Of a stretch of DNA of 64,000 nucleotides, positions 36,161 to 45,509 are shown one piece after another. This DNA comes from Deinococcus sonorensis KR-87 (lineage in GTDB: Bacteria; Deinococcota; Deinococci; Deinococcales; Deinococcaceae): contig NZ_CP158298.1 of NCBI RefSeq assembly GCF_040256395.1, positions 186,001 to 250,000 on the forward strand. Direction: 5' to 3'. Position 1 is the stretch's first letter. Each line of letters opens with the position of its first letter. A model generated the notes under the pieces. The model made no database searches and was not told the origin of the DNA. It saw nothing but the letters and a program-made list of their open reading frames with translations. A program made the position numbers and the translations under genes.

Positions 36161-36703
36161 TCAAGTCGAGCCGTGGACACGGCGAAGGATGTCGTCCACC
36201 ACCCGGACGAGCGGCTGTGCCGCGTCGATCGCGATGCCGCCCCTGGGCAGATCCTCCTTCATGCGATGCAGTCGCGCCACGAGCTCCTTCTCCGCTGGTG
36301 TACCGCCCCAGTCGGTGGGATCCCGCGCGACACGTTCGTCCAGCCGCCGGTACACCATCTCAAGGTCGTCAACCTCGAGCACGAACACGCCGTCGAACAG
36401 CCCCACAACGTGCGCGACATTCCTCGAACTGCCGCAAAAAAAGGAGAGCTCGTGGTGGTGATCGCCGATCACGGCCTTCACTTTGTTGACATCCCACAGG
36501 AGGTGCTCGTGCTGCCAGACGGCCTTGTCGCGCTCGCTCTGATGGACGGGTTCACGGACGGGCGCCCCCGTCTCGGGATCCCCCCGGTACTTCAACTCCC
36601 GGTCCCCGTGCAGGACGTGGTACCCGCGCCGCTGCAACTCTTCGGCCACCGAGGTCTTGCCCGTGCCGGAACCGCCTTCAACGAGATAATTCCTCTTGCC
36701 CAC
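36161..36703 (-). CDS. P-loop ATP-binding protein, kinase-like
   Basis: A 180-residue P-loop NTPase resembling small nucleoside or adenylate kinases. Walker A is [18 protein letters not shown] right at the N-terminus (Lys in GTGKT). [18 protein letters not shown] follows, then [20 protein letters not shown] then CGSSRN, and [19 protein letters not shown] near residue 120. I chose the GTG at 36703, preceded by GGAGG; an ATG at 36724 would add 7 residues. The remnant of a metallophosphatase lies just upstream on the same strand. Phosphatase-kinase pairs act in RNA or nucleotide end-healing, but no such role is shown here. Confidence 0.75.
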   Translation of the reverse strand: MGKRNYLVEGGSGTGKTSVAEELQRRGYHVLHGDRELKYRGDPETGAPVREPVHQSERDKAVWQHEHLLWDVNKVKAVIGDHHHELSFFCGSSRNVAHVVGLFDGVFVLEVDDLEMVYRRLDERVARDPTDWGGTPAEKELVARLHRMKEDLPRGGIAIDAAQPLVRVVDDILRRVHGST

Positions 36704-36869
36704 AGCTCCCTCCTCCCGGCGCATGCCGTCTGGTTCTCCTGCCGGAGGCCGACCCGGGCTGGGCGGCAGCCGTCCCATTGATTCTGGAAGATTGGCCGCG
36801 CCTCCTCAAGGACGCCGCTGTGCCTGCCCGGCCTTCCTCTCCCCGCGCGGCGCAACCCGGACACGCAGC

Positions 36870-37086
36870 CACCGAAGCCCAGCCGGTACGCGCGGCCGGC
36901 CACGACCAGGTGCCGGACGCGGCGCATCATCCCAGGGTCCGGGCCACGGTCCAGGTCGTCGCCCAGGCACACGAAGCCGCGGTCGGGAACGGCTGTGCAC
37001 AGATGATCGAGCTCACCGCGGCCGCCGTGCAGATCGCCGACAACGATGGGCGGCGAGGAAGCTGGAGGAGGCATCCGGAGTTCCAT
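36870..37086 (-). pseudogene. Calcineurin-like metallophosphatase fragment
   Basis: From an ATG at 37086 the frame reads [20 protein letters not shown], then [20 protein letters not shown] and [22 protein letters not shown] and GDxLDRG are the first two metal motifs of PPP-type phosphatases. The third, GNHE, should follow at once after RAYRLG but is replaced by GFGG, and no later motifs appear in any frame. Only about 70 residues of a roughly 220-residue enzyme survive, so it is a truncated pseudogene. Confidence 0.65.
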
Positions 37087-37221
37087 GCACGAACAGGTGG
37101 ATTGGGCCCGCGTACGTTCTCGCTCAAACGCATGGCGCTTTATGACCTGATGGAGCTGGAACCCCTGATGGCGGAGAACCCCACGCCGGGGCTCACGGCA
37201 CCTCAGGTGCCCGGGAGGCAC

Positions 37222-37252
37222 TTGACCTTCCTGCAGCTGGAACGCTTAGCGT
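37222..37252 (+). promoter_or_regulatory. MerR-type promoter with dyad
   Basis: TTGACC at 37222-37227 and TAGCGT at 37247-37252 are 19 bp apart, the spacing of MerR-activated promoters. The spacer begins with the dyad TTCC-N7-GGAA (37228-37242). The start codon follows the -10 box by 8 nt, so the mRNA leader is 0-2 nt. Confidence 0.65.
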
Positions 37253-37260
37253 GGCAGCGT

Positions 37261-38064
37261 ATGCGAGGTCGCCTGATCATCTCCCGCTTTGCTGTCCTGA
37301 CCGGTCTGTCCTCCACGACGCTGCGGTACTACGACGAGATCGACCTGCTGCGTCCCGCAGCCGTCGACGGTCAGACCGGGTACCGGTACTACGGCGTCGC
37401 TCAGATCGAACTGGCGGTCCGGATTCGCCGCTGGCGTGAACTGGGACTGCCGCTCGACGACATCCGGATCATGATCCAGCGACCCGCCGAGGCACCGGAG
37501 GTACTGGCCCGGCACGCGAAGCGGCTGAGTGACGAGATCGAAGACCGTCAGCACTCGCTGCGGACCGTGCGCGCGTACCTCAAGGAGGAAGCAATGAACT
37601 ACCGCATCGAACACCTGCCCGCACGACAGACCCTGAGTATTCGCGCGCGTCTGCAGCCCCCCCACTACGAGGTGATTCCCGAAGCGTTGAAGGACGTCAC
37701 GACGTACGCGAAGGCCCGGGGATACCAGCTCGAGCGGCCAAGTTTCTTCGTGCACGACACCCACGACACGGGCGAGGGAAGCCTCGTTGAGGTGCACCTG
37801 CCGGTCGTGGGAACTGTCGAAGGCCACGGCCGCATTGAAGTGCGCACGTTTGAAGGGGGCCTGGCCTTCATTGGGCGGTTCGTGGGTTCCTACGACAAGA
37901 CGGGCGCCGCGTATGCCGTGGTGGTGGAAGAAGCGATGCGCCGTGACCTCAGGATCAACGGGGTGACCGCCGAATTCTATGTGAAGAGCGTTCCTGACAC
38001 CCCGAACCCTGAGGCGTACGAGACGGACATCGCGTTCTTCCTGGACACGGAAAGCCCGCAGTAA
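37261..38064 (+). CDS. MerR regulator with GyrI-like effector domain (BmrR type)
   Basis: A 267-residue regulator. Residues 5-75 are a MerR winged helix: [20 protein letters not shown] then [20 protein letters not shown], with [20 protein letters not shown] dimerisation helix covers about 85-115 ([19 protein letters not shown]). Residues about 118-265 are a GyrI-like (AraC effector-binding) domain: [57 protein letters not shown] and YETDIAFFL. BmrR-type proteins sense bulky drugs and switch on exporters. No exporter is adjacent; the promoter with a 19-bp spacer suggests self-activation. Confidence 0.88.
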   Translation: MRGRLIISRFAVLTGLSSTTLRYYDEIDLLRPAAVDGQTGYRYYGVAQIELAVRIRRWRELGLPLDDIRIMIQRPAEAPEVLARHAKRLSDEIEDRQHSLRTVRAYLKEEAMNYRIEHLPARQTLSIRARLQPPHYEVIPEALKDVTTYAKARGYQLERPSFFVHDTHDTGEGSLVEVHLPVVGTVEGHGRIEVRTFEGGLAFIGRFVGSYDKTGAAYAVVVEEAMRRDLRINGVTAEFYVKSVPDTPNPEAYETDIAFFLDTESPQ

Positions 38065-38388
38065 CAGAAGGCCCTGGCCAACCAGGCCGGTGAGCGTCAC
38101 CGGCCACCTCCAAGATGGAATGGACTCGCGGTGGGTGAGGTGGCCGACCAGCTGCACATGCCTGGATTCAGCGTGACTACCACACATGTCCACTTCCGGC
38201 CTGGCACCGCTGGCGGAAAGAAGACCGGCTTGCTGAACGGCACCGGGAACGATGCCGCTCGGCCGAGTGGCATCTCGTTTCCACCATCACCTCCGCCGCC
38301 CTCCGACAGGGCCTCCCGGCTGACCTGGGTGGGGGCGCGACCACCACATCTCCATCCTCCGGCGCCGGCTCGGACAGAGATGTTCAGA
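38065..38388. other. Gap between convergent genes
   Basis: 324 bp between the MerR/GyrI gene and the end of the coiled-coil gene. No gene or terminator is evident. Confidence 0.4.
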
Positions 38389-39099
38389 TCACGGCTCTCT
38401 CAACCCGGCAAGCATTCGTCGTGCGTGCTCCACCAGCACTTGGAGTGCCCGGATCTGGTCATCAATTTCCGCGTTTGCCACCCGCATGATGTTGGATACC
38501 GCCTCCTCAGCGAGCTGCTCAAACCCTCTGACTTTATCGATCGCCTCAGCGTGCCGCAGGTGACCCAGCCGGGCATTGAGGTCCCGCTCAATGCGATCCA
38601 GGTGATCAAGGTCCTGACGCGTCGTGACCTGCTGTCGGGCCATCCCAACGAGGGTGCGGAACGACTTGATTTCGGCCTGCACAGTGCGTTGCACTGTACG
38701 GAGCGTGGTCAGGCTGATGTCCTCGACCGGAATGCGGGTCACGCGCTCCAGCGCATCGACGATCTGGTTGCTCATCAACGCGGCGATGTCACGCTGGGCC
38801 TGGCCGACCTCAAGGATTCGGTGCAGCACGCCGGAATGATCGGGCGGTTCAACTTCAGTCTGCACCCTTCCTCCCTCACGAAGCTGCTCCAGCGTCTGCT
38901 GCAGGACCCCTTGAAGGGCCGCGGTGACCTCAATCTGCTCGCGGCCAGCCGCAATGATCTCTTCCACCGCCGTGCTCTGATTGAGGGCCGCAACGCCCAC
39001 ATGTTCACGCGCGGCCATCTCGAGCAGACGCTGACGGGTCGAGGCGCTCTGGGCCAGGAGGTGCGTCAGTGCCTGATGCTGGTCGGGAAATGACGGCAT
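38389..39099 (-). CDS. Coiled-coil protein, function unknown
   Basis: A 236-residue, almost entirely helical protein with long heptad-like stretches: HLLAQSASTRQRLLEMAARE, STAVEEIIAAGREQIEVTAA, LQGVLQQTLEQLRE, TLRTVQRTVQAEIKSFRTLV, and a charged end LVEHARRMLAGLREP. There is no signal peptide, membrane segment or enzyme motif. It is somewhat like the signalling stalks of chemotaxis proteins but lacks their hairpin-tip sequence. I placed the start at the ATG at 39099: a TAGGAT -10 box ends 7 nt upstream (leaderless), and another in-frame ATG overlaps that box. A single gene. Confidence 0.7.
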   Translation of the reverse strand: MPSFPDQHQALTHLLAQSASTRQRLLEMAAREHVGVAALNQSTAVEEIIAAGREQIEVTAALQGVLQQTLEQLREGGRVQTEVEPPDHSGVLHRILEVGQAQRDIAALMSNQIVDALERVTRIPVEDISLTTLRTVQRTVQAEIKSFRTLVGMARQQVTTRQDLDHLDRIERDLNARLGHLRHAEAIDKVRGFEQLAEEAVSNIMRVANAEIDDQIRALQVLVEHARRMLAGLREP

Positions 39100-39106
39100 G
39101 TTCCGC

Positions 39107-39112
39107 ATCCTA
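39107..39112 (-). promoter_or_regulatory. -10 box of a leaderless promoter
   Basis: TAGGAT on the minus strand, 7 nt before the start codon of the coiled-coil gene. Confidence 0.45.
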
Positions 39113-39796
39113 GTGCCTTCACGCTGTTGGGGGACGCTTCCGAGCCGCGTGCCCCGCGGGGCTCACCCGCGTCCATCCTGGAGGCACGCCGAGAGACAGG
39201 GCGGACACGTGCTCGCTGAGCATCAGACGTCAACGTGGCATGACCGCTTCACGAGTGGCCCGCACCCTGAGTGGCGCACATGACCTCCAGGGCGTCTCCC
39301 ATGACTGACCCTGATTCTTTGAGAACGCCTGTTCCCAGCGGGAGTGCTTCGCGGGCATGGCCGTCCAGGTGCAGCGCACCCGGAGCACCCCACCCTCAAG
39401 CACCTCGTCGGCAGAGCACGGCCCCACACGCCCGCAGCGCGTTTCCACAACCGGAAGGTCAGACGTGGCAGGCGGCCGTCCACCCCGCCATCCAGTTCAC
39501 GTCTCCCGGGGTGCGTGCACCCGCTGGTCCCGCGTGGCACGTCCGGGCAGACACGCGTCCCCGCCACAAGCGCCAGGAACCACGTTGAAGGCCGGCGGAG
39601 AGCGGGACCGCGCCGCCGACCCCGGTGCGGCCCACGAGCAACGTGCGCGTCCCGGTCGGCTCAGGCTCCACCGCTGTGACGTGGGCCCGCCCCACCGCAG
39701 ACGGTCGTACAGAACGCCGGAGAAGCTCACCTTCCATACCCGCGTCCTCCCCGCCCGCCGATCAATCCGCGGTCCGTCCGGTCATCACCGATGGCG
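39113..39796. other. Gap without a recognisable gene
   Basis: A 684-bp stretch between the 5' end of the coiled-coil gene and the 3' end of the acetyltransferase gene. Both strands read as shadow frames. Confidence 0.4.
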
Positions 39797-40291
39797 TCAC
39801 AGCAGCCGCTCAACGATCACGACGTCCTTCCAGACGCCTTCGAGCTGACCGTGCCGCTCGTAGGTGCCGACCTGCCGGAAGCCGAGGCCGGCCAGCAGCT
39901 GCAGGCTGGCGCTGTTTTCGGGGAACACGCGCGAGACGAGCTTCCCGTACCCGGCGTCCCGGGCCGCGGCGATCAAGGCGTTCATCGCGGCCCTGCCCGC
40001 TCCGCTGCCGCGTGCACTTCGTTCGACGTATACGCTGAACTCCGCGATGCCGGCGTAACAGTCCCGGGGGCGGTAGGTGCTGGTGCTCGCAAAGGCGATG
40101 ACCTGATGCTGCCGCTCGATGACCACGATCGGGTGCACGCCGTCAAACCAGCCGCGGATGTCTTCGGCGCTCCGGGGCCGCGTTTCGAAGGTGCTGGTGC
40201 GGTCTTCAATGCCCTGGGTGTAGATGTGCGCGATGGCGGGGGCATCATCCGGGGTGGCGGGACGGGAGGTGAACGCATGTGCCGTTGTCAT
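39797..40291 (-). CDS. arsN1: ArsN1-like GNAT N-acetyltransferase
   Basis: A 164-residue GNAT enzyme matching the arsinothricin/phosphinothricin acetyltransferase family (ArsN1 family A as I recall it). RPATPDDAPAIAHIYTQGIE opens the fold; AEFSVYVERSARGSGAGRAA is the acetyl-CoA-binding strand and loop; YGKLVSRVFPENSASLQLLA, LGFRQVGTYERHGQLEGVWK and DVVIVERLL are diagnostic. It would acetylate the amino group of the arsenical antibiotic arsinothricin or of phosphinothricin. I placed the start at the ATG at 40291; a TTG two codons earlier is possible. It is divergent from a MarR gene, 50 bp away, with a shared dyad operator. Confidence 0.85.
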   Translation of the reverse strand: MTTAHAFTSRPATPDDAPAIAHIYTQGIEDRTSTFETRPRSAEDIRGWFDGVHPIVVIERQHQVIAFASTSTYRPRDCYAGIAEFSVYVERSARGSGAGRAAMNALIAAARDAGYGKLVSRVFPENSASLQLLAGLGFRQVGTYERHGQLEGVWKDVVIVERLL

Positions 40292-40305
40292 TCTCAATTG
40301 TTGTT

Positions 40306-40335
40306 CTTGACAATCGAATTCGTCAAGCGTACAGT
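40306..40335 (+). promoter_or_regulatory. Promoter and inverted-repeat operator of the marR/arsN1 region
   Basis: TTGACA at 40307-40312, a 17-bp spacer, and TACAGT at 40330-40335, followed after CACCAC by the marR ATG (leaderless). The inverted repeat CTTGAC-N10-GTCAAG (40306-40327) overlaps the -35 box and spacer. On the minus strand its right arm forms TTGACG, a possible -35 for arsN1. One MarR dimer could therefore control both genes. Confidence 0.8.
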
Positions 40336-40341
40336 CACCAC

Positions 40342-40830
40342 ATGACCGTTGCCGAAGACAACCAAGTGGCCGGGACGGACAGCACCGGCCTCCTGCTGCG
40401 CTGTGTTACCCGCCTGTTCGCCGAACTGCAGCAGCGCAACTTCGCGTGCTGCGACGTCCAGTCCGCCACCCAGTGCGTGATCCTCACTACCCTGCAGCGC
40501 GAGGGGGACGTCACCCTCACCCACCTGACCCGCACGCTGAACCTCGACAAGGCGTGGCTCAGCCGCAGCACCGACGACCTCGTCGAGCAGGGCCTGCTCA
40601 TCAAGGCGCCGCACCCCAGCGACCGCCGTGCCCTGCTGCTGCACCTCACGGACGCCGGGCACCAGGCCGCGCGGGACCTCGACACCCAACTGAACCGCCA
40701 GTCCGCCCGCGTGCTGGCCCGCCTGCCGGTGGAGGACCGTGCCCAGGCGCTCCGCATCCTCGAGGGCCTGACCCAGGCGCTTCAGGCTGAACTCAACGGC
40801 GACGACGCCTGCACCCCAAGGAGCACCTGA
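40342..40830 (+). CDS. MarR-family transcriptional regulator
   Basis: A 162-residue MarR protein with the winged helix in the middle: [20 protein letters not shown] then [20 protein letters not shown] and [20 protein letters not shown]. Helical dimerisation segments flank it. Cysteines occur in [13 protein letters not shown] (two adjacent, one eight residues on); with the arsenical context these could be a thiol or arsenic sensor, which is inference. The start at 40342 follows a near-consensus promoter by 6 nt and has no Shine-Dalgarno. It probably represses itself, the divergent arsN1 and the DUF6428 gene downstream. Confidence 0.9.
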   Translation: MTVAEDNQVAGTDSTGLLLRCVTRLFAELQQRNFACCDVQSATQCVILTTLQREGDVTLTHLTRTLNLDKAWLSRSTDDLVEQGLLIKAPHPSDRRALLLHLTDAGHQAARDLDTQLNRQSARVLARLPVEDRAQALRILEGLTQALQAELNGDDACTPRST

Positions 40831-40964
40831 GGTAAATGCGGAGCTGCCGCACCTGTGGTCCACCGAACGTCAGCGGCGCCCCGCGTCAACGTCCGCGGAC
40901 CGTCCGGCCCCACCCCCCGCGGCCACGTTCCTCCGCCCTGCCTCACCTGCTCAGGAGTGCTCCC

Positions 40965-41522
40965 ATGGCCCAGACCCTCCCGATCCCCGGCCTCACCCCG
41001 CAGACCGCGACCGACACCCTGATCCGCACGCTCCGGGGGACCGAGCCGCGCCCGCTGGAGTTCCACCTCGACAGCGCGGTGCTCGTGCAGCCCGGGTACC
41101 ACGTCACCGAGGTCAAGGCCGTCACCATCGAAGCCATGGACTGCGGCGGCAAGGCGAACGCCTGGCGTGAAACGATCATTCAGCTGATGGACGGCACCGC
41201 GGAGGAGGCCAACGGCGGCCACATGACCACCCGCAAGTTCCTCGGCATCTACGACCGGGTCGCGAAGCACGTCCCGGTGCGGGCCGAGGCGGAGGTGCGG
41301 TTCGAGTACGGCACCGCCAGCACCCCGGCCCTGCAGTACCACGTGACGGGCATCCGGTTGGAACCGGAGCGGGTGATCGTGGACCTGCGCGCGCCCGGGG
41401 TGCAGTGCAAGGCGGGTGAAGCGTGTGGCCCGTCGGTGGGTGCCACTGAGCCCAGCGAAGGCTGCACCCCGGACAGCGGCTGCTGCAGCCCGGTGCCGGC
41501 CCAGCTGATCACGTTGAGCTGA
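40965..41522 (+). CDS. DUF6428 family protein
   Basis: A 185-residue protein. The body matches DUF6428, a family often found in arsenic-resistance operons: [20 protein letters not shown], then [40 protein letters not shown] and [12 protein letters not shown]. The C-terminus is cysteine-rich ([10 protein letters not shown] and [10 protein letters not shown]), which suggests metal or metalloid binding. The ATG at 40965 has AGGAG 8 nt upstream. It lies 134 bp after marR on the same strand. Together with arsN1 it makes a compact arsenical-detoxification set, but no arsenite pump, reductase or ArsR is present. Confidence 0.82.
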   Translation: MAQTLPIPGLTPQTATDTLIRTLRGTEPRPLEFHLDSAVLVQPGYHVTEVKAVTIEAMDCGGKANAWRETIIQLMDGTAEEANGGHMTTRKFLGIYDRVAKHVPVRAEAEVRFEYGTASTPALQYHVTGIRLEPERVIVDLRAPGVQCKAGEACGPSVGATEPSEGCTPDSGCCSPVPAQLITLS

Positions 41523-41539
41523 GGGTCCGGATCCCCGCT

Positions 41540-41569
41540 GGCCAGCGTTCCCTGGTGGGGGCGCTGGCC
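41540..41569 (+). terminator. Possible terminator hairpin
   Basis: GGCCAGCG (41540-41547) pairs with CGCTGGCC (41562-41569) over a 14-nt loop, 18 bp after the DUF6428 stop. There is no T tract, so it is weak evidence. Confidence 0.3.
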
Positions 41570-41639
41570 GCACCCACGACGGTGGCGTGCGGGGCGCGGT
41601 CGACGCTCAGCTGAGCGTGGCTGGACGCGCACCCAGACC

Positions 41640-42245
41640 AGCCTCACGTTCCGACCGGCTCTACTCATTCCGCACGGCTCGCCCCGGCGGTCGGTCGCAC
41701 CCTGGCGAGCCTGGGGGTCCTGATGGGTGCGTTCGCCTTCACGCTGCTCGCCACCACGTCGGCGTTCCTGCCTTTCGGCTGGCGGACCATGGCCCTGACC
41801 CTGTCCAAGGTGGCGTTCCCTGTCCGAGGCGGCGTTCACCGTCCTCGGACAGCCGCTGCACGGCGCACCGCGTATCCGGGCGACCCTGACCAGCACCCAT
41901 GTTGGCGGACCGGTCAGCACGATCTTCGCGCGGCTCAGCACCGCCCTGTCGGGCGATGTTGGGCTGCGGGGAACGCTCCTGAGCCAGGCGGCGCTATGGG
42001 CTGGTCTCGGGGCTGACCTGGGGGTCTGTCCGCACGGGTCAGGTCCAGCGCGGCCCGCAGGACCACGGCCGGGCATCGGCGCTGGGCTCCGGCAGCAACG
42101 CCTGGCCGTGGCGGTGGGCGTGGGGCGGCCGCTCGCGCCGCTCCTGCGGACCACCGGGTCCGAGCCAGCGCAGGCCGCGGCAGTCACGGACCCCCTCCGG
42201 CAGGCGTTGCTGCCGGGCGCTGTTCCTGACCGGCCCGGGCGGTAA
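41640..42245 (+). pseudogene. Possible remnant of a membrane transporter gene
   Basis: Plus-strand phrases with membrane-protein character lie in order but in different frames: SLGVLMGAFAFTLLATTSAF (41720-41760), then SEAAFTVLGQPLHGAPRI and LSTALSGDVGLRGTLLSQAA near 41825-42000, and AAAVTDPLRQALLPGALFLT before the stop near 42245. The end resembles the last helices of an MFS exporter. The family call is weak; no start signal is seen. If correct, the arsenical cluster may have lost its exporter here. Confidence 0.25.
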
Positions 42246-42316
42246 CGTGCCGAGCGCCTGAGCGGCTGGTGGTGACGCTGGAGCGTGGCCGTACCCTCTG
42301 CTACCGTGAAGAGGTC

Positions 42317-44359
42317 ATGAGCCCCACTCGAGGCTGGATGCTCCAGGTGTTCGGCACGCCGTCGTTCCACCGTCCGGATGGACGGCGGCTACGCTGTGAA
42401 GGGACGACGCTGGCGCTGCTCGCGTACCTCGCGGTGGAGGGCCCCACCTCCCGCGCCCGGCTGGCGTCCCTGCTGTGGCCGGCCTCGGCGGAGAGTGTCG
42501 CGAGGAACAACCTGGTGCACCTGCGGCGCCGCGTGGCGTCCATGGCCCGGACGGAGCTGATCCTGAATCAGGACCTGCTGACGTTGAGCCCAGTGGTGTG
42601 GACGGACGTTCAGGCGCTGGTGGCTGGCACGCTCCCCCCGGAGCGCCTGCCGGGCGCCACATTTCTCAGCGACGTGACGTTCGGGGACCTGCCGGAGCTG
42701 ACCGACTGGATGCACCTTCAGCGGGAGCGGCTGTTGCAGCTGTCCCTGCGACAGCTGCACGCGCTGAGGGCCGCGGCGGAACAGCAGGGCGAGCTGGCAC
42801 AGGCGCTTGGCCATGCCGAGCGGATCCTCGCGCTCGACGACCTGAGTGAGGACGCGCACCGCCACGTGATGCGGCTGGCGTACCTGACGGGAGACCGGGG
42901 TGCGGCGCTCGCCACCTACCGGGCGTGCGCCGCGCGCCTGGAGCGGGACCTGGGGGTGGCGCCAATGCCGGACACCGTGCGGCTGGCCGAGGACATCACG
43001 CGGGGCGAAGGGCCGTTGCGGCCGGCAGGGCGCGTGTCCTCCGGCATTCCACTCGCAGTGCAGCGCCCTCCGGTCCTGGTGGGGCGGGAGCGTGAGTGGC
43101 GGCGGATGGAAGAGGCGCGGGCGCGCGGGCACGTGATTTTCCTGGCGGGTGAGGCGGGCACCGGAAAAACCAGACTCGCGGAGGAATTCGCCGCGAGGCA
43201 CGGCCCGTACCTGCGGCTCGAGGGTCGGCCGGGGGATCAACAGGAACTGTACGCTTCGGCGGTCCGGCTGCTGCGGCGGCACCTGGCGCAGCGCGCGTAC
43301 GTCCCCCCCTCGGAATGGGAACGGCTGGCCCTGGCGCATCTGCTGCCGGAGTTCGGGGCGGCGCCGCCCGAGTCGTGGCATGTCCTGCACTTCCAGCAGG
43401 CGATCCTGCACCTGGTGCGCGAAACCAGCCGCGACGTGCGGACGCTCATCACGGACGACCTGCAGCATTACGATCAGGCGTCGTTCGAACTGGGTGGGTT
43501 CCTGCTGGCCTCAGGGTTCCCGTTGGGTCAGCCGGGGGGACTGCCGCACTTTGTGGACACCTACCGCACCGGTGAACTCCCGCCGGCCATCGAGGCCGCC
43601 ATCCAGGCGCTGGTGAACGCGGACCTGGCCACGGTGATCACCGTGGGCGCGCTGGATGAGGCTGCCGCGGACCGCTTGATGGACACGCTGGGCGTGCCGG
43701 ACCACGCGGGGTGGCGGCGGCGGGTGTGGCGGCACGCGGGTGGCAATCTGGTGTTTCTGCTGGAGACCATCAAGTTCCTGCTGGAGTCGGGCGCGCTGGA
43801 CCAGGCCCTTCCGGAGGACCTGCCGCTGCCGGCCCGCGTTCAACAGACCATCAGCGCCCGGCTGAGCCGGCTCTCCGCCCCGGCCCTGCAGGTGGCGCGC
43901 GCCGCGGCCACGCTGCAGCGTGATTTCACGCTGGACCTGCTGGCGGAGGTGCTGCAGGCGCCGGTGTTGGAGGTCGCCGAGCGGTGGGCGGAACTGGAAC
44001 GCGCCCAGGTGGTGCTGGGTGAGCAGTTTCCCTCCGGGTTGATCGCGCAGACCATCACGCACGACACCCCGGACGTGGTGCGCAAGGTGCTGCACCGCAA
44101 TGCAGCGCGCGCGCTGGAGCGGCACCAGGCGGACCCAGGGCTGATCGCCTGGCACTGGCGGGCCGGGGAGCAGGACCGGCAGGCCGCGCCGTGGTTCATG
44201 CGGGCCGGCGCGGCGGCCCTGCGCAAGGCGCGGCTGCTGGAGGCCCGCGGCGCCTTTGAGGACGCGCAGCGGGCGTTTGAGCGGAGTGGCGACGAGGCCG
44301 GCGCGCGGGACGCCGCGCTGGCCTGCATGGCCCTGGACGAGACGCGCGCAGCGCCATGA
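42317..44359 (+). CDS. SARP/BTAD-type regulator with AAA ATPase domain
   Basis: A 680-residue AfsR/LuxR-like large regulator. The N-terminal winged helix is LLAYLAVEGPTSRARLASLL then WPASAESVARNNLVHLRRRV, and a bacterial transcriptional activation domain (BTAD) covers about residues 95-235 (HRHVMRLAYLTGDRGAALAT then YRACAARLERDLG). From about 255 an AAA/STAND-type ATPase follows, with Walker A LAGEAGTGKTRLAEEF near 275-290, Walker-B-like TLITDDLQHYDQASFEL, and a sensor-like helical region to the C-terminus. It senses an unknown signal and activates transcription using ATP. I chose the ATG at 42317 (GAGG before it); an in-frame GTG at 42269 would add 16 residues. Confidence 0.82.
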   Translation: MSPTRGWMLQVFGTPSFHRPDGRRLRCEGTTLALLAYLAVEGPTSRARLASLLWPASAESVARNNLVHLRRRVASMARTELILNQDLLTLSPVVWTDVQALVAGTLPPERLPGATFLSDVTFGDLPELTDWMHLQRERLLQLSLRQLHALRAAAEQQGELAQALGHAERILALDDLSEDAHRHVMRLAYLTGDRGAALATYRACAARLERDLGVAPMPDTVRLAEDITRGEGPLRPAGRVSSGIPLAVQRPPVLVGREREWRRMEEARARGHVIFLAGEAGTGKTRLAEEFAARHGPYLRLEGRPGDQQELYASAVRLLRRHLAQRAYVPPSEWERLALAHLLPEFGAAPPESWHVLHFQQAILHLVRETSRDVRTLITDDLQHYDQASFELGGFLLASGFPLGQPGGLPHFVDTYRTGELPPAIEAAIQALVNADLATVITVGALDEAAADRLMDTLGVPDHAGWRRRVWRHAGGNLVFLLETIKFLLESGALDQALPEDLPLPARVQQTISARLSRLSAPALQVARAAATLQRDFTLDLLAEVLQAPVLEVAERWAELERAQVVLGEQFPSGLIAQTITHDTPDVVRKVLHRNAARALERHQADPGLIAWHWRAGEQDRQAAPWFMRAGAAALRKARLLEARGAFEDAQRAFERSGDEAGARDAALACMALDETRAAP

Positions 44360-44474
44360 GCGGCCGCGTCGGGGGAGCGGCGGACCACGGGGGTGACGGC
44401 GCCCGCCTGGGCCCCGAGGGAGGGCTAGGGTCCAGGTCTCCCAGCCCGCTGCCATGCTCTCGCGGCGTTCCGGA

Positions 44475-45509
44475 TCAATCGCGCACTTCGACGTACAGGA
44501 TCAGCCGTGTGGAGTTCCAGCCGTAAATGAAGTCCCCGGTGTAGCTCGGGCCCCACGGTGGCGTTTCGGCGCCGCTGGCGCGCTTGCGGATCTCGAGGGG
44601 CCGTCCGTCCTGCGTGGCGGTCACCCGGTAGGTGCCGTACATCACGTTGGGCACGATCCAGCCGGAACCGGACCGGATGGGCTTCACGGTCCTGGCCGTC
44701 CCGGTCGTTCCGTCGGCCAGCAGCCCGACCGGTTCGAGCGTCAGCCTCACCTTCGACTCGTCAATGTCGTACTCGCCGACCGGCTGGGTCACACTGACGA
44801 TGCCGAGGTTCCCGTAGGGGTCGCTGTCCGTGATGTCCTGGGGACGCATCACGAAGTCACGGACGCCGCCTTCGGGGCCGGCGACGTCCGCCGGATTGGT
44901 CGGGACCAGCGGCACGTGAATGCTCTGGCCCTTGTAGCTGAAGTTCGCGTTCGCCGTCACGCGCCACGTGGTCGGAATGGCCTTGATGTTGATCCGGTAC
45001 GCGCCGTTCACGTCCGTGACGGCGCTCAGGTTGCTGTCGTACAGCAACTGGTTGTCCGCCCAGACGTCCACGTCCGGGATGGGGCGGCCTTCGCTGTTGC
45101 GGACGTGGCCGGTGATCCATCCCTTTTCCCCCGGGACGGTGTTCGCCGGCCGGACCGTCACGCGGACCGCGGCACTGGTGGTGGCCTGGCCGGCCGTGTC
45201 CCGGGCGGTGGCCGTGTAGGTGAAGGTGCCGCCCGGCGTGGTCGCGGGGAAGTCCTCGGAGGCGGTGAAGGGAGCGGCGGTGTCGGCCGTGTACAGCTGA
45301 CCATTCTTGTAGAAGTCGACCTGGGTGACGCGCGTCTCGCCATCGACCGTGGCCTCGAGGGCCAGGGGCCCTGGGGCCGTCAGGGTGGAGGGGGTGGCGA
45401 CCAGGCGGACGCCTGGGGACTTCGTCTCGTGGGGTCCAGGGGTGGCGGTGCAACTGGCCAGCAGGCCCAGGCTCAGCAGCGACAGGTTCCAGATGGGGTG
45501 TCGGTTCAT
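44475..45509 (-). CDS. Lipoprotein with Ig-like and carboxypeptidase-regulatory-like domains
   Basis: A 344-residue lipoprotein. The signal peptide NRHPIWNLSLLSLGLLASC ends in the lipobox LASC (Cys20). Residues about 30-125 form an Ig-like domain (VTQVDFYKNGQLYTADTAAP then FTASEDFPATTPGGTFTYTA) of the bacterial Ig_3/Big type. Residues about 130-220 resemble a carboxypeptidase-regulatory-like beta-sandwich (ITGHVRNSEGRPIPDVDVWA then DVNGAYRINI). A further beta domain ends in WNSTRLILYVEVRD. It is surface-anchored, probably in binding or adhesion. The ATG at 45509 has GGAGGAG 8-10 nt upstream. Confidence 0.8.
   Translation of the reverse strand: MNRHPIWNLSLLSLGLLASCTATPGPHETKSPGVRLVATPSTLTAPGPLALEATVDGETRVTQVDFYKNGQLYTADTAAPFTASEDFPATTPGGTFTYTATARDTAGQATTSAAVRVTVRPANTVPGEKGWITGHVRNSEGRPIPDVDVWADNQLLYDSNLSAVTDVNGAYRINIKAIPTTWRVTANANFSYKGQSIHVPLVPTNPADVAGPEGGVRDFVMRPQDITDSDPYGNLGIVSVTQPVGEYDIDESKVRLTLEPVGLLADGTTGTARTVKPIRSGSGWIVPNVMYGTYRVTATQDGRPLEIRKRASGAETPPWGPSYTGDFIYGWNSTRLILYVEVRD

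Noticed and set aside
34817..36781. 654-codon plus-strand open frame
   Set aside because: It overlaps the aldo/keto reductase in another frame and the kinase on the other strand; both real genes have catalytic motifs.
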